Assembly (NCBI GenBank): GCA_040880405.1
Contig: JBBDIM010000118.1
Coordinates: 44,613-108,612, forward strand
Source: JBBDIM01 sp040880405
Lineage (GTDB): Bacteria; Planctomycetota; Planctomycetia; Pirellulales; Pirellulaceae
Direction: 5' to 3'
DNA: 64,000 nucleotides
The notes beneath the pieces are model-generated. The model was not told the origin of the DNA. It saw nothing but the letters and a program-made list of their open reading frames with translations, and ran no database searches. The translations under genes and the position numbers were made by a program. Below are positions 1-7,980 of this stretch, piece after piece (the first letter of the stretch is position 1; each line of letters begins with the position of its first letter).

Positions 1-585
1 TTGCGTATCAAATTCCGACAAATCTGGCACGCTATCCGTTTGCATTTCGAGAGATAGAATACTCCCGACCTGGGGAAGCGACTCAATCAACAACAGTGGA
101 TCAACGCCTCTTCGGACGAGCGACTTATAAGGAGTGAACCGGATCTCATACCGTGGCATCTCCTGAGCGGAATCGGTCTGGGGGGGTCCTTCTTCGGAGA
201 CGGCCAACGCGGATTGCAACTGATCGGCCAGCAGGGTGCTCTCCTCGGTCTCGCACGAAAGTCCCTGCTTAGCGCAGTTCACCAAGTCACGCAGGCAATC
301 GGTGGACCGGAGCAGCAAGTCGACATTCTCACCGCTCGGACTGACTGCGCCATCGCGCATGTTGTCAAGCAGTTCCTCCACGCGATGCGTGAAGTTGGCG
401 ATCTCCGGCAACCCCAACATTCCGCTATTGCCCTTGATGGTATGGGCGGCGCGAAAGATGGTGTTCAGCAAGTCGGGGTCTTCGTAGGACTTTTCGAGCA
501 GGAGCAAACCCTCTTCGATTTGCCCCAACTGCTCGTCGGTCTCTTCAAAAAAACCGAGCAGGAATTCTTCTAGTTCCAAACTCAT
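1..585 (-). CDS. cheA: CheA-type chemotaxis histidine kinase, N-terminal part only
   Basis: Read on the minus strand from the ATG at 585, 195 codons stay open to the window edge, so the gene is cut by the window. The first ~110 residues form an HPt (P1) domain: the phospho-accepting histidine is H48 in AAHTIKGNSGMLG, the usual CheA motif. After an acidic linker, residues ~150-195 (RYEIRFTPYKSLVRRGVDPL and on) match the alpha/beta segment that follows HPt in many CheA proteins. The dimerisation, ATPase and CheW-like domains must lie outside. Known role: autophosphorylation under receptor control and transfer to CheY. It begins 18 bases after cheY ends, so it is the last visible gene of a four-gene operon. 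Other HPt-carrying hybrid kinases are possible but less likely. Confidence 0.85.
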   Translation of the reverse strand, partial: MSLELEEFLLGFFEETDEQLGQIEEGLLLLEKSYEDPDLLNTIFRAAHTIKGNSGMLGLPEIANFTHRVEELLDNMRDGAVSPSGENVDLLLRSTDCLRDLVNCAKQGLSCETEESTLLADQLQSALAVSEEGPPQTDSAQEMPRYEIRFTPYKSLVRRGVDPLLLIESLPQVGSILSLEMQTDSVPDLSEFDTQ

Positions 586-603
586 CGTTGGCACTCCCAG
601 GAT

Positions 604-969
604 CTAACGTACGACTTTGCCAACCGCGCCCAACAAGGTCGCAGGTTCAAATGGCTTGACAATCCAACCGGTTGCTCCGGCCGCCTTGCCCGCCTGCTTT
701 CGCTCTGGCGCGTTCTCGGTGGTGAGCATTAATATTGGGGCATGCCGCGAGAGACTATCTTTCCGGGCCTGCTGAATGAACGTGATGCCGTCCATCACCG
801 GCATATTCAAATCGGTGATGATCAAGTCAAAGGCTTTGGCCTTGGCCTGATCGAGGGCGGTTTGGCCATTGTCCGCTTCAACCACGGTGTAACCCGCATC
901 CTGAAGCGTGAAAGTGACCATCTGCCGCATGGTGTTCGAGTCGTCGATAACCAGGGCGTGCTTCGACAT
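604..969 (-). CDS. cheY: CheY-like single-domain response regulator
   Basis: This 121-residue protein is a lone receiver domain. The acidic pair D9/D10, the phospho-acceptor D53 (IITDLNMPVMD), the switch T83/T84 (MLTTENAPERK) and K105 (IVKPF) are all in place. There is no output domain. It sits between the CheZ-like gene and cheA on the same strand, as expected for the diffusible regulator phosphorylated by CheA that acts on the flagellar motor or another target. Stand-alone receivers can serve other pathways; the adjacent CheA HPt and CheZ-like protein favour chemotaxis. Confidence 0.92.
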   Translation of the reverse strand: MSKHALVIDDSNTMRQMVTFTLQDAGYTVVEADNGQTALDQAKAKAFDLIITDLNMPVMDGITFIQQARKDSLSRHAPILMLTTENAPERKQAGKAAGATGWIVKPFEPATLLGAVGKVVR

Positions 970-993
970 TGTCTTACCTCGGTGAATACTGGG

Positions 994-1425
994 TTAAAAA
1001 AGTTCGATTGCCGGAGCGGTTTGGTCCGGACGGATGAATCGCTGGCCAGCCGTATCGGGTTCCAGCTCCCTGCGATCTCTGAATTCGTGTTTAGCCCGCT
1101 GCATGGTGTCGGTCGCATGCCCCAGCGAATGGGTGGCCGCCGTCAACATTTGGGTCACCGCGTCATGGAACTGAAATCGAGTGAACAACTGCTGGACGAT
1201 GTCGTTGACCTCGTCCAGCACATCGGCGGAAACGGCGACGCCCGGCTTCAAGCCTCGCATGAGCGTGGCAAGACGAAGAAACCGCTCGCAACTCGCGGGC
1301 ACTTCCTCATCGATCCGCTGGGACGCCGCCGAAATAAGGTCCGACGCGTACTGGATTTCCGCTAGCAGGGAGTCGTTCGAACGGCGAGACCGCGTTTCGT
1401 CCGGGAAAATGGGTGAATTACTCAT
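994..1425 (-). CDS. CheZ-like chemotaxis phosphatase (tentative)
   Basis: A 143-residue, mostly helical protein without membrane segments. The region around residue 85 reads RFQFHDAVTQMLT: an Asp (D88) and a Gln (Q92) four residues apart, the spacing of the catalytic D-x-x-x-Q in CheZ (FQDLTGQ in enterobacteria). The rest is too diverged for me to align with CheZ. The position between a STAS gene and cheY supports a role in dephosphorylating CheY-P or in scaffolding. I chose ATG 1425, which has a GAGGAG 10 bases upstream; the longer frame would need TTG at 1446. Function is inferred from motif and context only. Confidence 0.5.
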   Translation of the reverse strand: MSNSPIFPDETRSRRSNDSLLAEIQYASDLISAASQRIDEEVPASCERFLRLATLMRGLKPGVAVSADVLDEVNDIVQQLFTRFQFHDAVTQMLTAATHSLGHATDTMQRAKHEFRDRRELEPDTAGQRFIRPDQTAPAIELF

Positions 1426-1493
1426 TTGGCAACGACTCCTCGTCAACGGCTTGAATCAAAGATGAAAGTCAGAAACGAATGCTTAGAGGCGTC

Positions 1494-1823
1494 TCAGAGC
1501 TCCGCGTCGTCGGAAATCAACCCGCTCGCGCCGATCAAACCGAGTTGATGCTCAAGGCTTGGCTCAACCGCGATCAGCTTCAACGTCTTTCCAGCGTTGC
1601 GAGCCTCCTTGGCCGCGGTGACTAGCAATTCCAAATTGCCCAAGGAAAGCCGTTCGACGTTTTGCAGAGAAATCTCGATTCGCTTGCGCCGCTTCAACAA
1701 TTGCTGGAGTTGCGCTAGCAGCGCCGCGTGTTGGTCAGGCATGCGATAGTCGGCTAGTTGCAGTGGCTGGGGACGTTGTGTGCGACGCGTCGGTGCGGGA
1801 TCGAGATCTAGGGTGGCAGACAT
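1494..1823 (-). CDS. STAS-domain protein (anti-sigma-factor-antagonist-like)
   Basis: A 109-residue protein. The last ~75 residues have the STAS pattern: a beta strand (RIEISLQNVERLSLGNLELL), the conserved loop with a candidate phospho-serine in LSLGN, a helix (VTAAKEARNAGKTLKLIAVE) and a hydrophobic C-terminal helix. The first ~25 residues are Pro/Arg-rich and probably disordered. It is the first gene of the minus-strand chemotaxis operon, 68 bases before the CheZ-like gene. STAS proteins beside che genes occur in several phyla, but their partner here is unknown. Start ATG 1823 is chosen because the upstream extension has no STAS-like sequence. Confidence 0.7.
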   Translation of the reverse strand: MSATLDLDPAPTRRTQRPQPLQLADYRMPDQHAALLAQLQQLLKRRKRIEISLQNVERLSLGNLELLVTAAKEARNAGKTLKLIAVEPSLEHQLGLIGASGLISDDAEL

Positions 1824-2617
1824 ACGGAGTATCTCTAGGTGTGGCTGGCAAAGGGGGGAACGGGATATCGCCGTGAGATTCCAGCATTCGTGTGGAAATA
1901 GATCAGGCGAGTCCGATGACTTTGAAGTCACGCAAAACTAGGCCCGAGAAACGAACCCGTCGAATGAGGGACAAGTTCTTTTCGGGTTTCCGAAACGTGA
2001 AACGCGCAAACCACCTCTGCGACAGCTTGGTGCGGCAATCCGCAGTTGAGATACACGTCGCGTGATTGGAACGTGAAATCATTTCACTAATCGAGATGTA
2101 GTGACCTGCCGATGAACTAATTCGCCCCTTCGCTTGTGGTGTCAATTGCGTCAGGCAAACTAGCGATTTAGGGAAGACTCCCCGCTTCACAGACACCTAA
2201 GGGAAGTTAGTCCCCGTTACGCGTAAATGGACGCCGATGAATTGGGACCAAATGTCAGGTCCATTCCAACGGCGTGCGCGCGGAACATCGGACCTCCCTA
2301 AGCTCCACGTGCCCCCCGAGGTCGGGTAAACCTCGCAATTACCGTAAAAGGCTTTTCGTTTTTCATTCACACTCGTTAATGGGGCACATCGGGCATGTCC
2401 GATACCCAAAGTGTATTTGCGGGTCTGAAATGTAATCCGAAAGCAAGGCAGGAATTACAGCCCCAACGAAAGTACGCTCGGAATCCAAGGGGCAGCTTGG
2501 CAACTTCGCATGAATATCATGCGCGGAAGATGACTCCCCGTCGGATAAGAAATTGGTCGATTCGGTCGAGCATGCCCCTGGCATCGCCGTCTTATCAACC
2601 CTCCCTCTTTCAACGGT
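1824..2617. other. ~800-bp gap without a convincing gene
   Basis: This divergent intergenic region separates the minus-strand chemotaxis operon from the plus-strand FixJ-like regulator. Short open frames occur on both strands (for example 1903-2196, 2197-2409 and 2363-2584 on minus, 2395-2634 on plus), but none has a recognisable fold, a good ribosome-binding site or a convincing start. The only ordered element I see is the perfect palindrome at 2073-2087. Promoters for both flanking units should lie here. Confidence 0.5.
2073..2087. promoter_or_regulatory. perfect 15-bp palindrome, candidate operator
   Basis: GTGAAATCATTTCAC has seven-base arms around a single central C. It lies 250 bp upstream of the STAS gene in a non-coding stretch. 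Its symmetry and length suit a dimeric HTH regulator, but no cognate regulator can be named. Confidence 0.35.
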
Positions 2618-3379
2618 ATGCCAGCATCTTCTGAAAGTTCAATCGCGATGGAAAATACGACTCGACCGGCCTTTTATGTCGTCGACGCCCACACCGAGGC
2701 CAGGCTGCAAACCGTGCAGCTCATTCAAGCCAATGGCTTCCCCTATATGGAATTCACCTGCGGAGAGCAGTTTCTCTCAAACTCCCTGCCTACCGGCCCA
2801 GCGTGTGTCATCCTCGACCTGCTGGATGGCTGTGCCCTTGGACTCAAAGTCCAGTCGCGAATCAATCTCATGAACCGGCCTTGGCCGGTCCTCTTTCATA
2901 CCGCCAGTCGTTGCCTTCCCTCGGCCATCCAGGCGTTAAAGGCGGGAGCCCTCGATTTCCTGTTCAAGCACGAGAAATCCGACCATTTGGCCGCCATTTT
3001 GCCAGCGGCGGCAGAAGAAGCAACCACGCGATATCAGCGGTTTGTGCAGCAGGAAGCTTATCGCCAACGCTATGAGAGCCTCACGGCGTCCGAACGATCG
3101 GTACTGCAAATGCTCCTCCAGGGTCTACTTAACAAGCAGATCGCCGCGCGGCTGGATCTCACCGTGCGAACTATTGAGATGCGGAGGGCGACCATTGTGA
3201 AGAAGATGGGCGTCTCTTCCGTCATGGAACTGATTGGCGTTGCGGCCCGCTTCGAGCAGATCGTGCCCCCTCCCTCGTCCGATATTCCCCGCCATCATTT
3301 CCCGACCCTCCCCCCTGAGGTCTTTCCCGGAAAAACACCACCCCAGATTGACGCCACGCTGGAGGAGTTGCTGCCATAA
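2618..3379 (+). CDS. FixJ/LuxR-family response regulator
   Basis: A 253-residue protein with an N-terminal receiver domain (residues ~18-135; probable phospho-acceptor D67 in CVILDLLDG, conserved Lys in DFLFK) and a LuxR-type HTH (residues ~150-210; LTASERSVLQML then NKQIAARLDLTVRTIEMRR). The receiver lacks the usual N-terminal acidic pair (VVDAH has one Asp) and the Pro after the Lys, so it may be weakly phosphorylated. A Pro-rich tail of ~40 residues follows the HTH. The start may be ATG 2618 or ATG 2648; neither has a strong ribosome-binding site. It lies 140 bases upstream of a hybrid histidine kinase on the same strand, which suggests a cognate two-component pair. Confidence 0.85.
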   Translation: MPASSESSIAMENTTRPAFYVVDAHTEARLQTVQLIQANGFPYMEFTCGEQFLSNSLPTGPACVILDLLDGCALGLKVQSRINLMNRPWPVLFHTASRCLPSAIQALKAGALDFLFKHEKSDHLAAILPAAAEEATTRYQRFVQQEAYRQRYESLTASERSVLQMLLQGLLNKQIAARLDLTVRTIEMRRATIVKKMGVSSVMELIGVAARFEQIVPPPSSDIPRHHFPTLPPEVFPGKTPPQIDATLEELLP

Positions 3380-3519
3380 GGCGATCAAAGGCACCGGCGC
3401 TGCGGTATTCGCGCTAATGCTGGTTTCGGGTTCCCGAATTCGGAAGATGTCCAGAGGATTGATGGCGTAGGCTAGATTGTCGCCTGTCACACATCACCTT
3501 TTCCTGGGCATCAATCCAC

Positions 3520-5616
3520 ATGACCGCAGTCGAGCAACCCACACCTTCAAACGAATCCGCACGGCTCCAAGCCCTTTATCAGTGCGGGATTCTGGATACC
3601 GAAGCAGAGCAGTCGTTTGACGACTTGGTGATGCTAGCAGCGGATATATGCCAGGTTCCCATCGCATTAGTCTCTTTGGTGGATGACTCGCGGCAGTGGT
3701 TCAAAGCCCGCTTGGGCGTCGATGTCTGTGAGACCCCAAGGGCAATCTCGTTTTGTACCCACGCGATCTGCGAAACGGACCTGTTTGTGGTACCCGATGC
3801 CTTGCAGGACGAACGATTCCGCGACAATGTGCTGGTAACCGAGCCTCCGCACATTCGATTCTACGCGGGCATGCCCCTGATACTGGAAGGGAAGTACGCG
3901 ATCGGCACCCTGTGCGTGATCGATCAACAACCGCGCCAACTCACCCCTCGTCAATTACAGTCGCTAGAGGCACTGGGCCGACAGGTCGTCAACCAAATCG
4001 AGCTTCGCTTGCACGTCCATGATCTGGACCTGATCGCATCCAAGCAAACGGCCCGGAAGCAGCTTTACCGGCAGGTAGCCAAGCGATTCCAGCGCATGAG
4101 CGAGAAGATGCCTGTCGGTATCTTCGAGAGTGATGAACAGGGCAACATCCAATATGCCAACACCGCCTGGCGAGAAATTGTGCAGCCCTCGGACCAAACA
4201 TCCCATTTGAATTGGCTGGAGTTGATCGCCCCGGATGATCGAGAAGGAGTCCAACGTGGGTTTCTGCGGGCGATGAAAACCGGCAAGACGTTTTCCCTAA
4301 CGCATCGCGTCTTGACGAATCACTTGGAACCACGCTGGGTCGAGATCGTCGGCGCGCCGGTTTTGGATTCCGAGACGCCCCACTTTCTGGCAACGCTGCA
4401 CGATGTCTCCGCCAAAATTCAAAGCCAACAGGAACTGGTTCGTGCCCGCGACGCGGCCGAGGCGGCGGCCAGGTCGAAGTCGGAATTTTTGGCCAACATG
4501 AGCCATGAAATCCGGACGCCCATGACGGCGATCTTGGGGTATACCGACATATTGGCCGACGAGGCCGAGCTATCCGAGTCCAGCTTTCAGCGTAACGCCC
4601 TGCGTACGATCCAAGATAATGGTCGATATTTGCTAACGCTTTTGAACGATATCCTCGATATCTCCAAAATCGAGGCGGGAGGGCTAGAGATCGATTGGCA
4701 GGATTGCCCCTTGCACGACTTGGTCCAGCATGTTTATTCGCTGCATTCGCCCAGGGCCAAGGAAAAAGAAATAGAGTTGACGCTGACCATCTCGGAGGAC
4801 GTTCCCTTATTGGTTCGTTCCGATGGGACGCGACTCCGCCAAATTCTGATTAATCTACTCGGTAACGCGATCAAGTTCACTTCTCGCGGATTCGTACGGG
4901 TCACTATCGGCTATGACCAAGGCTGGTTGACGGCCGAGGTTTTTGACACCGGGATTGGAATCAGCGAAGAACAACTCGGCAGGTTATTTCAGCCGTTCTC
5001 ACAGGCCGACGCCTCCACGATACGACGCTTCGGCGGCACCGGGCTTGGGCTGTACATCGCTAGTCGTTTAGCCGAAATGATGCGGGGTGGTATCGACGTG
5101 GAAAGCGAAGAGGAGGTCGGCAGCAAATTCACCCTCCGATTACCGGCACCCATCATTCAGGAATCGAAGCAACGAACCGCCCCCGAACCGACACTCCGCG
5201 AGGTCCGGCCACTAAATTGCCGCATCCTCCTGGCCGAGGATGGACTCGACAATCAGCGGTTGATCGCAACGATCCTGCAAAACCGAGGGGCCAAAGTCAC
5301 CGTCGTCGAGGATGGCGAGGCCGCCTTTCAAGCAGCCATCACGGCGTACCGCTGTGGCGAACCGTTTGATGTGATCCTCATGGATCTCCAAATGCCGGTG
5401 CTCGACGGCTACGCGGCGATCGCGAAACTCCGAGCGGTAGACTATCCCGGTTCGATTATCGCACTAACAGCGAATGCCATGAAAGAGGAACGCGGGCGCT
5501 ACCTTGACCTAGGGTGCGATTTCTTTCTGGAGAAGCCGATTGATCGTACGGCGCTGTTCACCACCATTCAAGCGGCGATGCTGCGGCGGAATACAATGGA
5601 GTGCGCGACGGTCTAA
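3520..5616 (+). CDS. soluble hybrid histidine kinase (GAF-PAS-HisKA-HATPase-REC)
   Basis: A 698-residue cytoplasmic sensor kinase with no membrane segment. Order: GAF (residues ~20-165), PAS (~185-305), HisKA with H329 in NMSHEIRTPM, HATPase (N box LLGNAIKFTS, G1 DTGIGIS, G2 GGTGLGL), then a C-terminal receiver with D622 in ILMDLQMPVLDG. GAF and PAS suggest sensing of a small ligand, redox state or light inside the cell; the ligand cannot be read. It follows the FixJ-like regulator by 140 bases. The attached receiver implies a phosphorelay needing an HPt; the CheA HPt upstream is the only one visible and is probably unrelated. Confidence 0.93.
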   Translation: MTAVEQPTPSNESARLQALYQCGILDTEAEQSFDDLVMLAADICQVPIALVSLVDDSRQWFKARLGVDVCETPRAISFCTHAICETDLFVVPDALQDERFRDNVLVTEPPHIRFYAGMPLILEGKYAIGTLCVIDQQPRQLTPRQLQSLEALGRQVVNQIELRLHVHDLDLIASKQTARKQLYRQVAKRFQRMSEKMPVGIFESDEQGNIQYANTAWREIVQPSDQTSHLNWLELIAPDDREGVQRGFLRAMKTGKTFSLTHRVLTNHLEPRWVEIVGAPVLDSETPHFLATLHDVSAKIQSQQELVRARDAAEAAARSKSEFLANMSHEIRTPMTAILGYTDILADEAELSESSFQRNALRTIQDNGRYLLTLLNDILDISKIEAGGLEIDWQDCPLHDLVQHVYSLHSPRAKEKEIELTLTISEDVPLLVRSDGTRLRQILINLLGNAIKFTSRGFVRVTIGYDQGWLTAEVFDTGIGISEEQLGRLFQPFSQADASTIRRFGGTGLGLYIASRLAEMMRGGIDVESEEEVGSKFTLRLPAPIIQESKQRTAPEPTLREVRPLNCRILLAEDGLDNQRLIATILQNRGAKVTVVEDGEAAFQAAITAYRCGEPFDVILMDLQMPVLDGYAAIAKLRAVDYPGSIIALTANAMKEERGRYLDLGCDFFLEKPIDRTALFTTIQAAMLRRNTMECATV

Positions 5617-5621
5617 CCTGC

Positions 5622-6236
5622 TCATTTGCTGGCGGGTTTGTCCGGACCTCTCCAAAGGACCTCTTCATCACGCAGACGATGACTGGCCCAGCGTGTGTAG
5701 GCAAAAAGGTAATCGCTCAATCGGTTGGCGAAGATCAAGATCCAGGGTGAGAGTCCAATTTCAGCCTTGCGACGTACCAGGATTCTTTCCCATCGTCGGC
5801 ACACCGCCCTAGCGACATGGGCATGGGCGTTCAGCAGTGAGTCGCCCGGCAAGGTAAAACCATGGATCGCCTCCAGTGATTCACGGTAACGGTCGATCTT
5901 TTTCTCCAGGAATCGAACCCGTGGGTCCTCTGCCGCAGCGGGGGCGTTCTCATCAAGTTCTGGTGGACCGGGAGAGGCCAACTCGGCACCTGCCTCGTAC
6001 AGCAAATTCTGGATCTTTCGTAGCACCTCATCCGTCTCGCAAACCAATTCCGGATCGGTGGTGTGATACGTTGCCTTGGCAGTGGCGCGAACGACCCCCA
6101 AATGGCTGATTAGTTCATCCATCTCACCATAGCTTTCCACCTGGATACCGGCCTTGGACACCTCAACGCCGCCGACCAACTGTGTTTGCCCTTGGTCGCC
6201 AAACTTGGTGTAAATCCGATGGATATGAATCGCCAT
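5622..6236 (-). CDS. PduO-type ATP:cob(I)alamin adenosyltransferase
   Basis: A 204-residue protein matching the PduO/MMAB family. The N terminus has the ATP-binding motif TKFGDQGQTQLVGG (family pattern TxxGDxGxTxLxGG), residues ~100-150 form helices, and the C-terminal RRWERILV and FANRLSDYLFAYTRWA segments contain the conserved Arg and Asn-Arg residues. It transfers the adenosyl group of ATP to cob(I)alamin, making coenzyme B12. Start ATG 6236 (MAIHIHRIYTKFG) fits the family N terminus; the open frame extends upstream to 6419 but that extension is unlike the family. Its stop lies 6 bases from the end of the hybrid kinase gene on the opposite strand. Confidence 0.9.
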   Translation of the reverse strand: MAIHIHRIYTKFGDQGQTQLVGGVEVSKAGIQVESYGEMDELISHLGVVRATAKATYHTTDPELVCETDEVLRKIQNLLYEAGAELASPGPPELDENAPAAAEDPRVRFLEKKIDRYRESLEAIHGFTLPGDSLLNAHAHVARAVCRRWERILVRRKAEIGLSPWILIFANRLSDYLFAYTRWASHRLRDEEVLWRGPDKPASK

Positions 6237-6355
6237 ATACGATGTTCCGGTATTTGAATTTTTTGTGTAAGCGCCACGATTTTTCGGCATGTCTCTTTGG
6301 TTGTACGGGACTTTCGCACTGTCCGAAAGGGTGAAATAATCATTCATCACCTCAC

Positions 6356-7813
6356 ATGCCCCCGGGAAAGTTTGCTTACGGTATGGATCTCTCATCGCTG
6401 ACGATCGTCGGAACGACACTTTCGTTTATTCATTTGCTCGGAATCTTGACTTCCGTACACGCCGTGATGAACGGCCGAACTCCCCAAGGTGCCATTGCCT
6501 GGGCACTTACCTTGGTGTTCATTCCGTACTTCTCGCTGCCCATTTACTGGGTCTTTGGACGAAGCAAATTTCAGGGGTATATCAATTCTCGCCGGGTCGG
6601 GAACGAGCGAGTCCGCGAGCACACGAAGCAGTTGCGCCCGGTCGACCCTCGATTTTTATCCGATTTAAATCAGAACCTGCGGTACAAAGTGTTGGAGGAA
6701 TTGGCCGACTATCCCTTCACCACCGGCAACGGCGTGGAGTTGTTGATCGACGGCGACGCCACGTATGACGCGATCGAAGAGGCCATTCGCTCGGCCCGAG
6801 AGTACATCCTGTTCCAGTTCTACATCATCCGTGACGATGAAAGCGGACGGCGATTTCGAGAGCTTTTGATCGAAAAAGCACAGGAAGGCGTGCGGGTTTA
6901 CTTTCTCTACGACGAGATCGGAAGTTACCAACTGCCTCACAAGTATTTAGAGCCGATGCGCCACGCGGGCGTTTCCGTCTCCTCCTTTCACACCACCAAG
7001 GGACGGGGAAACCGGTTCCAATTGAATTTCCGCAATCACCGCAAAATTGTCGTCGCGGATGGCCGGGTGGCCTTGGTAGGTGGGTTGAATATTGGCAACG
7101 AATACCAAGGTAAAAGCGAACGATTCGGGCCATGGCGCGATACGCACATCCGCCTCTCCGGCCCGGCGGTTCAATCGGCGCAGTGGTCTTTCGTCGAAGA
7201 TTGGTATTGGGCCAATCACATGACTCCCGATCTCCAGTGGCAAGAAGAAGAGGTCGAAAATGGGACACAGCAGGTCTTGATCTTGCACTCCGGGCCGGTC
7301 GACGATCTGGAGACGTGTGGGCTGTTCTTCGCACATTTATGTAATGTCGCGTGCAAACGCGTCTGGATCGCCAGTCCGTACTTCGTGCCTGACCGTCAAC
7401 TGATCGCCGCCTTGCAACTGGCGGCCTTGCGCGGCTGCGACGTGCGGATCATGCTCCCAGAGCGTCCCGATCACCTAATGGTGTACCTCTCCAGTTTCGC
7501 TTACATGCATGAAACGGCGACTGAGAACATACGCTTCTACCGGTACCAACCCGGTTTCCTGCACCAAAAAGTCATTCTTATCGACGACGAGCTCGCGGCG
7601 ATTGGTACCGCCAACCTCGATAATCGCTCGGTTCGGCTCAATTTCGAGATCATGGCGAGCATTGTCGATCCCGAATTTGCCAAGCAAGTGGAAACGATGC
7701 TCGAGCGAGACTTCGACCAGTGTGTTGAAGTGGATCCCCATGAATTACCCACGCGATCGTTCATGTTCCGCTTGATTGTCAGCCTCTCGCGACTGCTAGC
7801 ACCAATTCAGTAG
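6356..7813 (+). CDS. cls: cardiolipin synthase (phospholipase D family)
   Basis: A 485-residue membrane enzyme of ClsA type. Two N-terminal hydrophobic segments (residues ~12-32 and ~40-62) are followed by two PLD domains, each with an HKD motif: HRKIVVAD near residue 228 and HQKVILID near residue 404. It condenses two phosphatidylglycerol molecules (or PG plus another phospholipid) into cardiolipin at the membrane. ATG 6356 gives the longest product; ATG 6383, just before the first membrane helix, is equally reasonable. It is divergent from the cobalamin adenosyltransferase, with a 119-base shared promoter region. Confidence 0.92.
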   Translation: MPPGKFAYGMDLSSLTIVGTTLSFIHLLGILTSVHAVMNGRTPQGAIAWALTLVFIPYFSLPIYWVFGRSKFQGYINSRRVGNERVREHTKQLRPVDPRFLSDLNQNLRYKVLEELADYPFTTGNGVELLIDGDATYDAIEEAIRSAREYILFQFYIIRDDESGRRFRELLIEKAQEGVRVYFLYDEIGSYQLPHKYLEPMRHAGVSVSSFHTTKGRGNRFQLNFRNHRKIVVADGRVALVGGLNIGNEYQGKSERFGPWRDTHIRLSGPAVQSAQWSFVEDWYWANHMTPDLQWQEEEVENGTQQVLILHSGPVDDLETCGLFFAHLCNVACKRVWIASPYFVPDRQLIAALQLAALRGCDVRIMLPERPDHLMVYLSSFAYMHETATENIRFYRYQPGFLHQKVILIDDELAAIGTANLDNRSVRLNFEIMASIVDPEFAKQVETMLERDFDQCVEVDPHELPTRSFMFRLIVSLSRLLAPIQ

Positions 7814-7980
7814 GCCAGCGGCAGTAAAATCGACAAAATCGAACCAGAACGTTCAATCCTCAAATTCGGAACGACCGAATATAGAGAGGTGGTGCGCCGG
7901 GTCAACAAACCGGACAGCTAACTTCGTTGCCCTCTGAAACGGGGTCCGATCCACCCAGGTCCGATTGCCGCTGAATCGAG

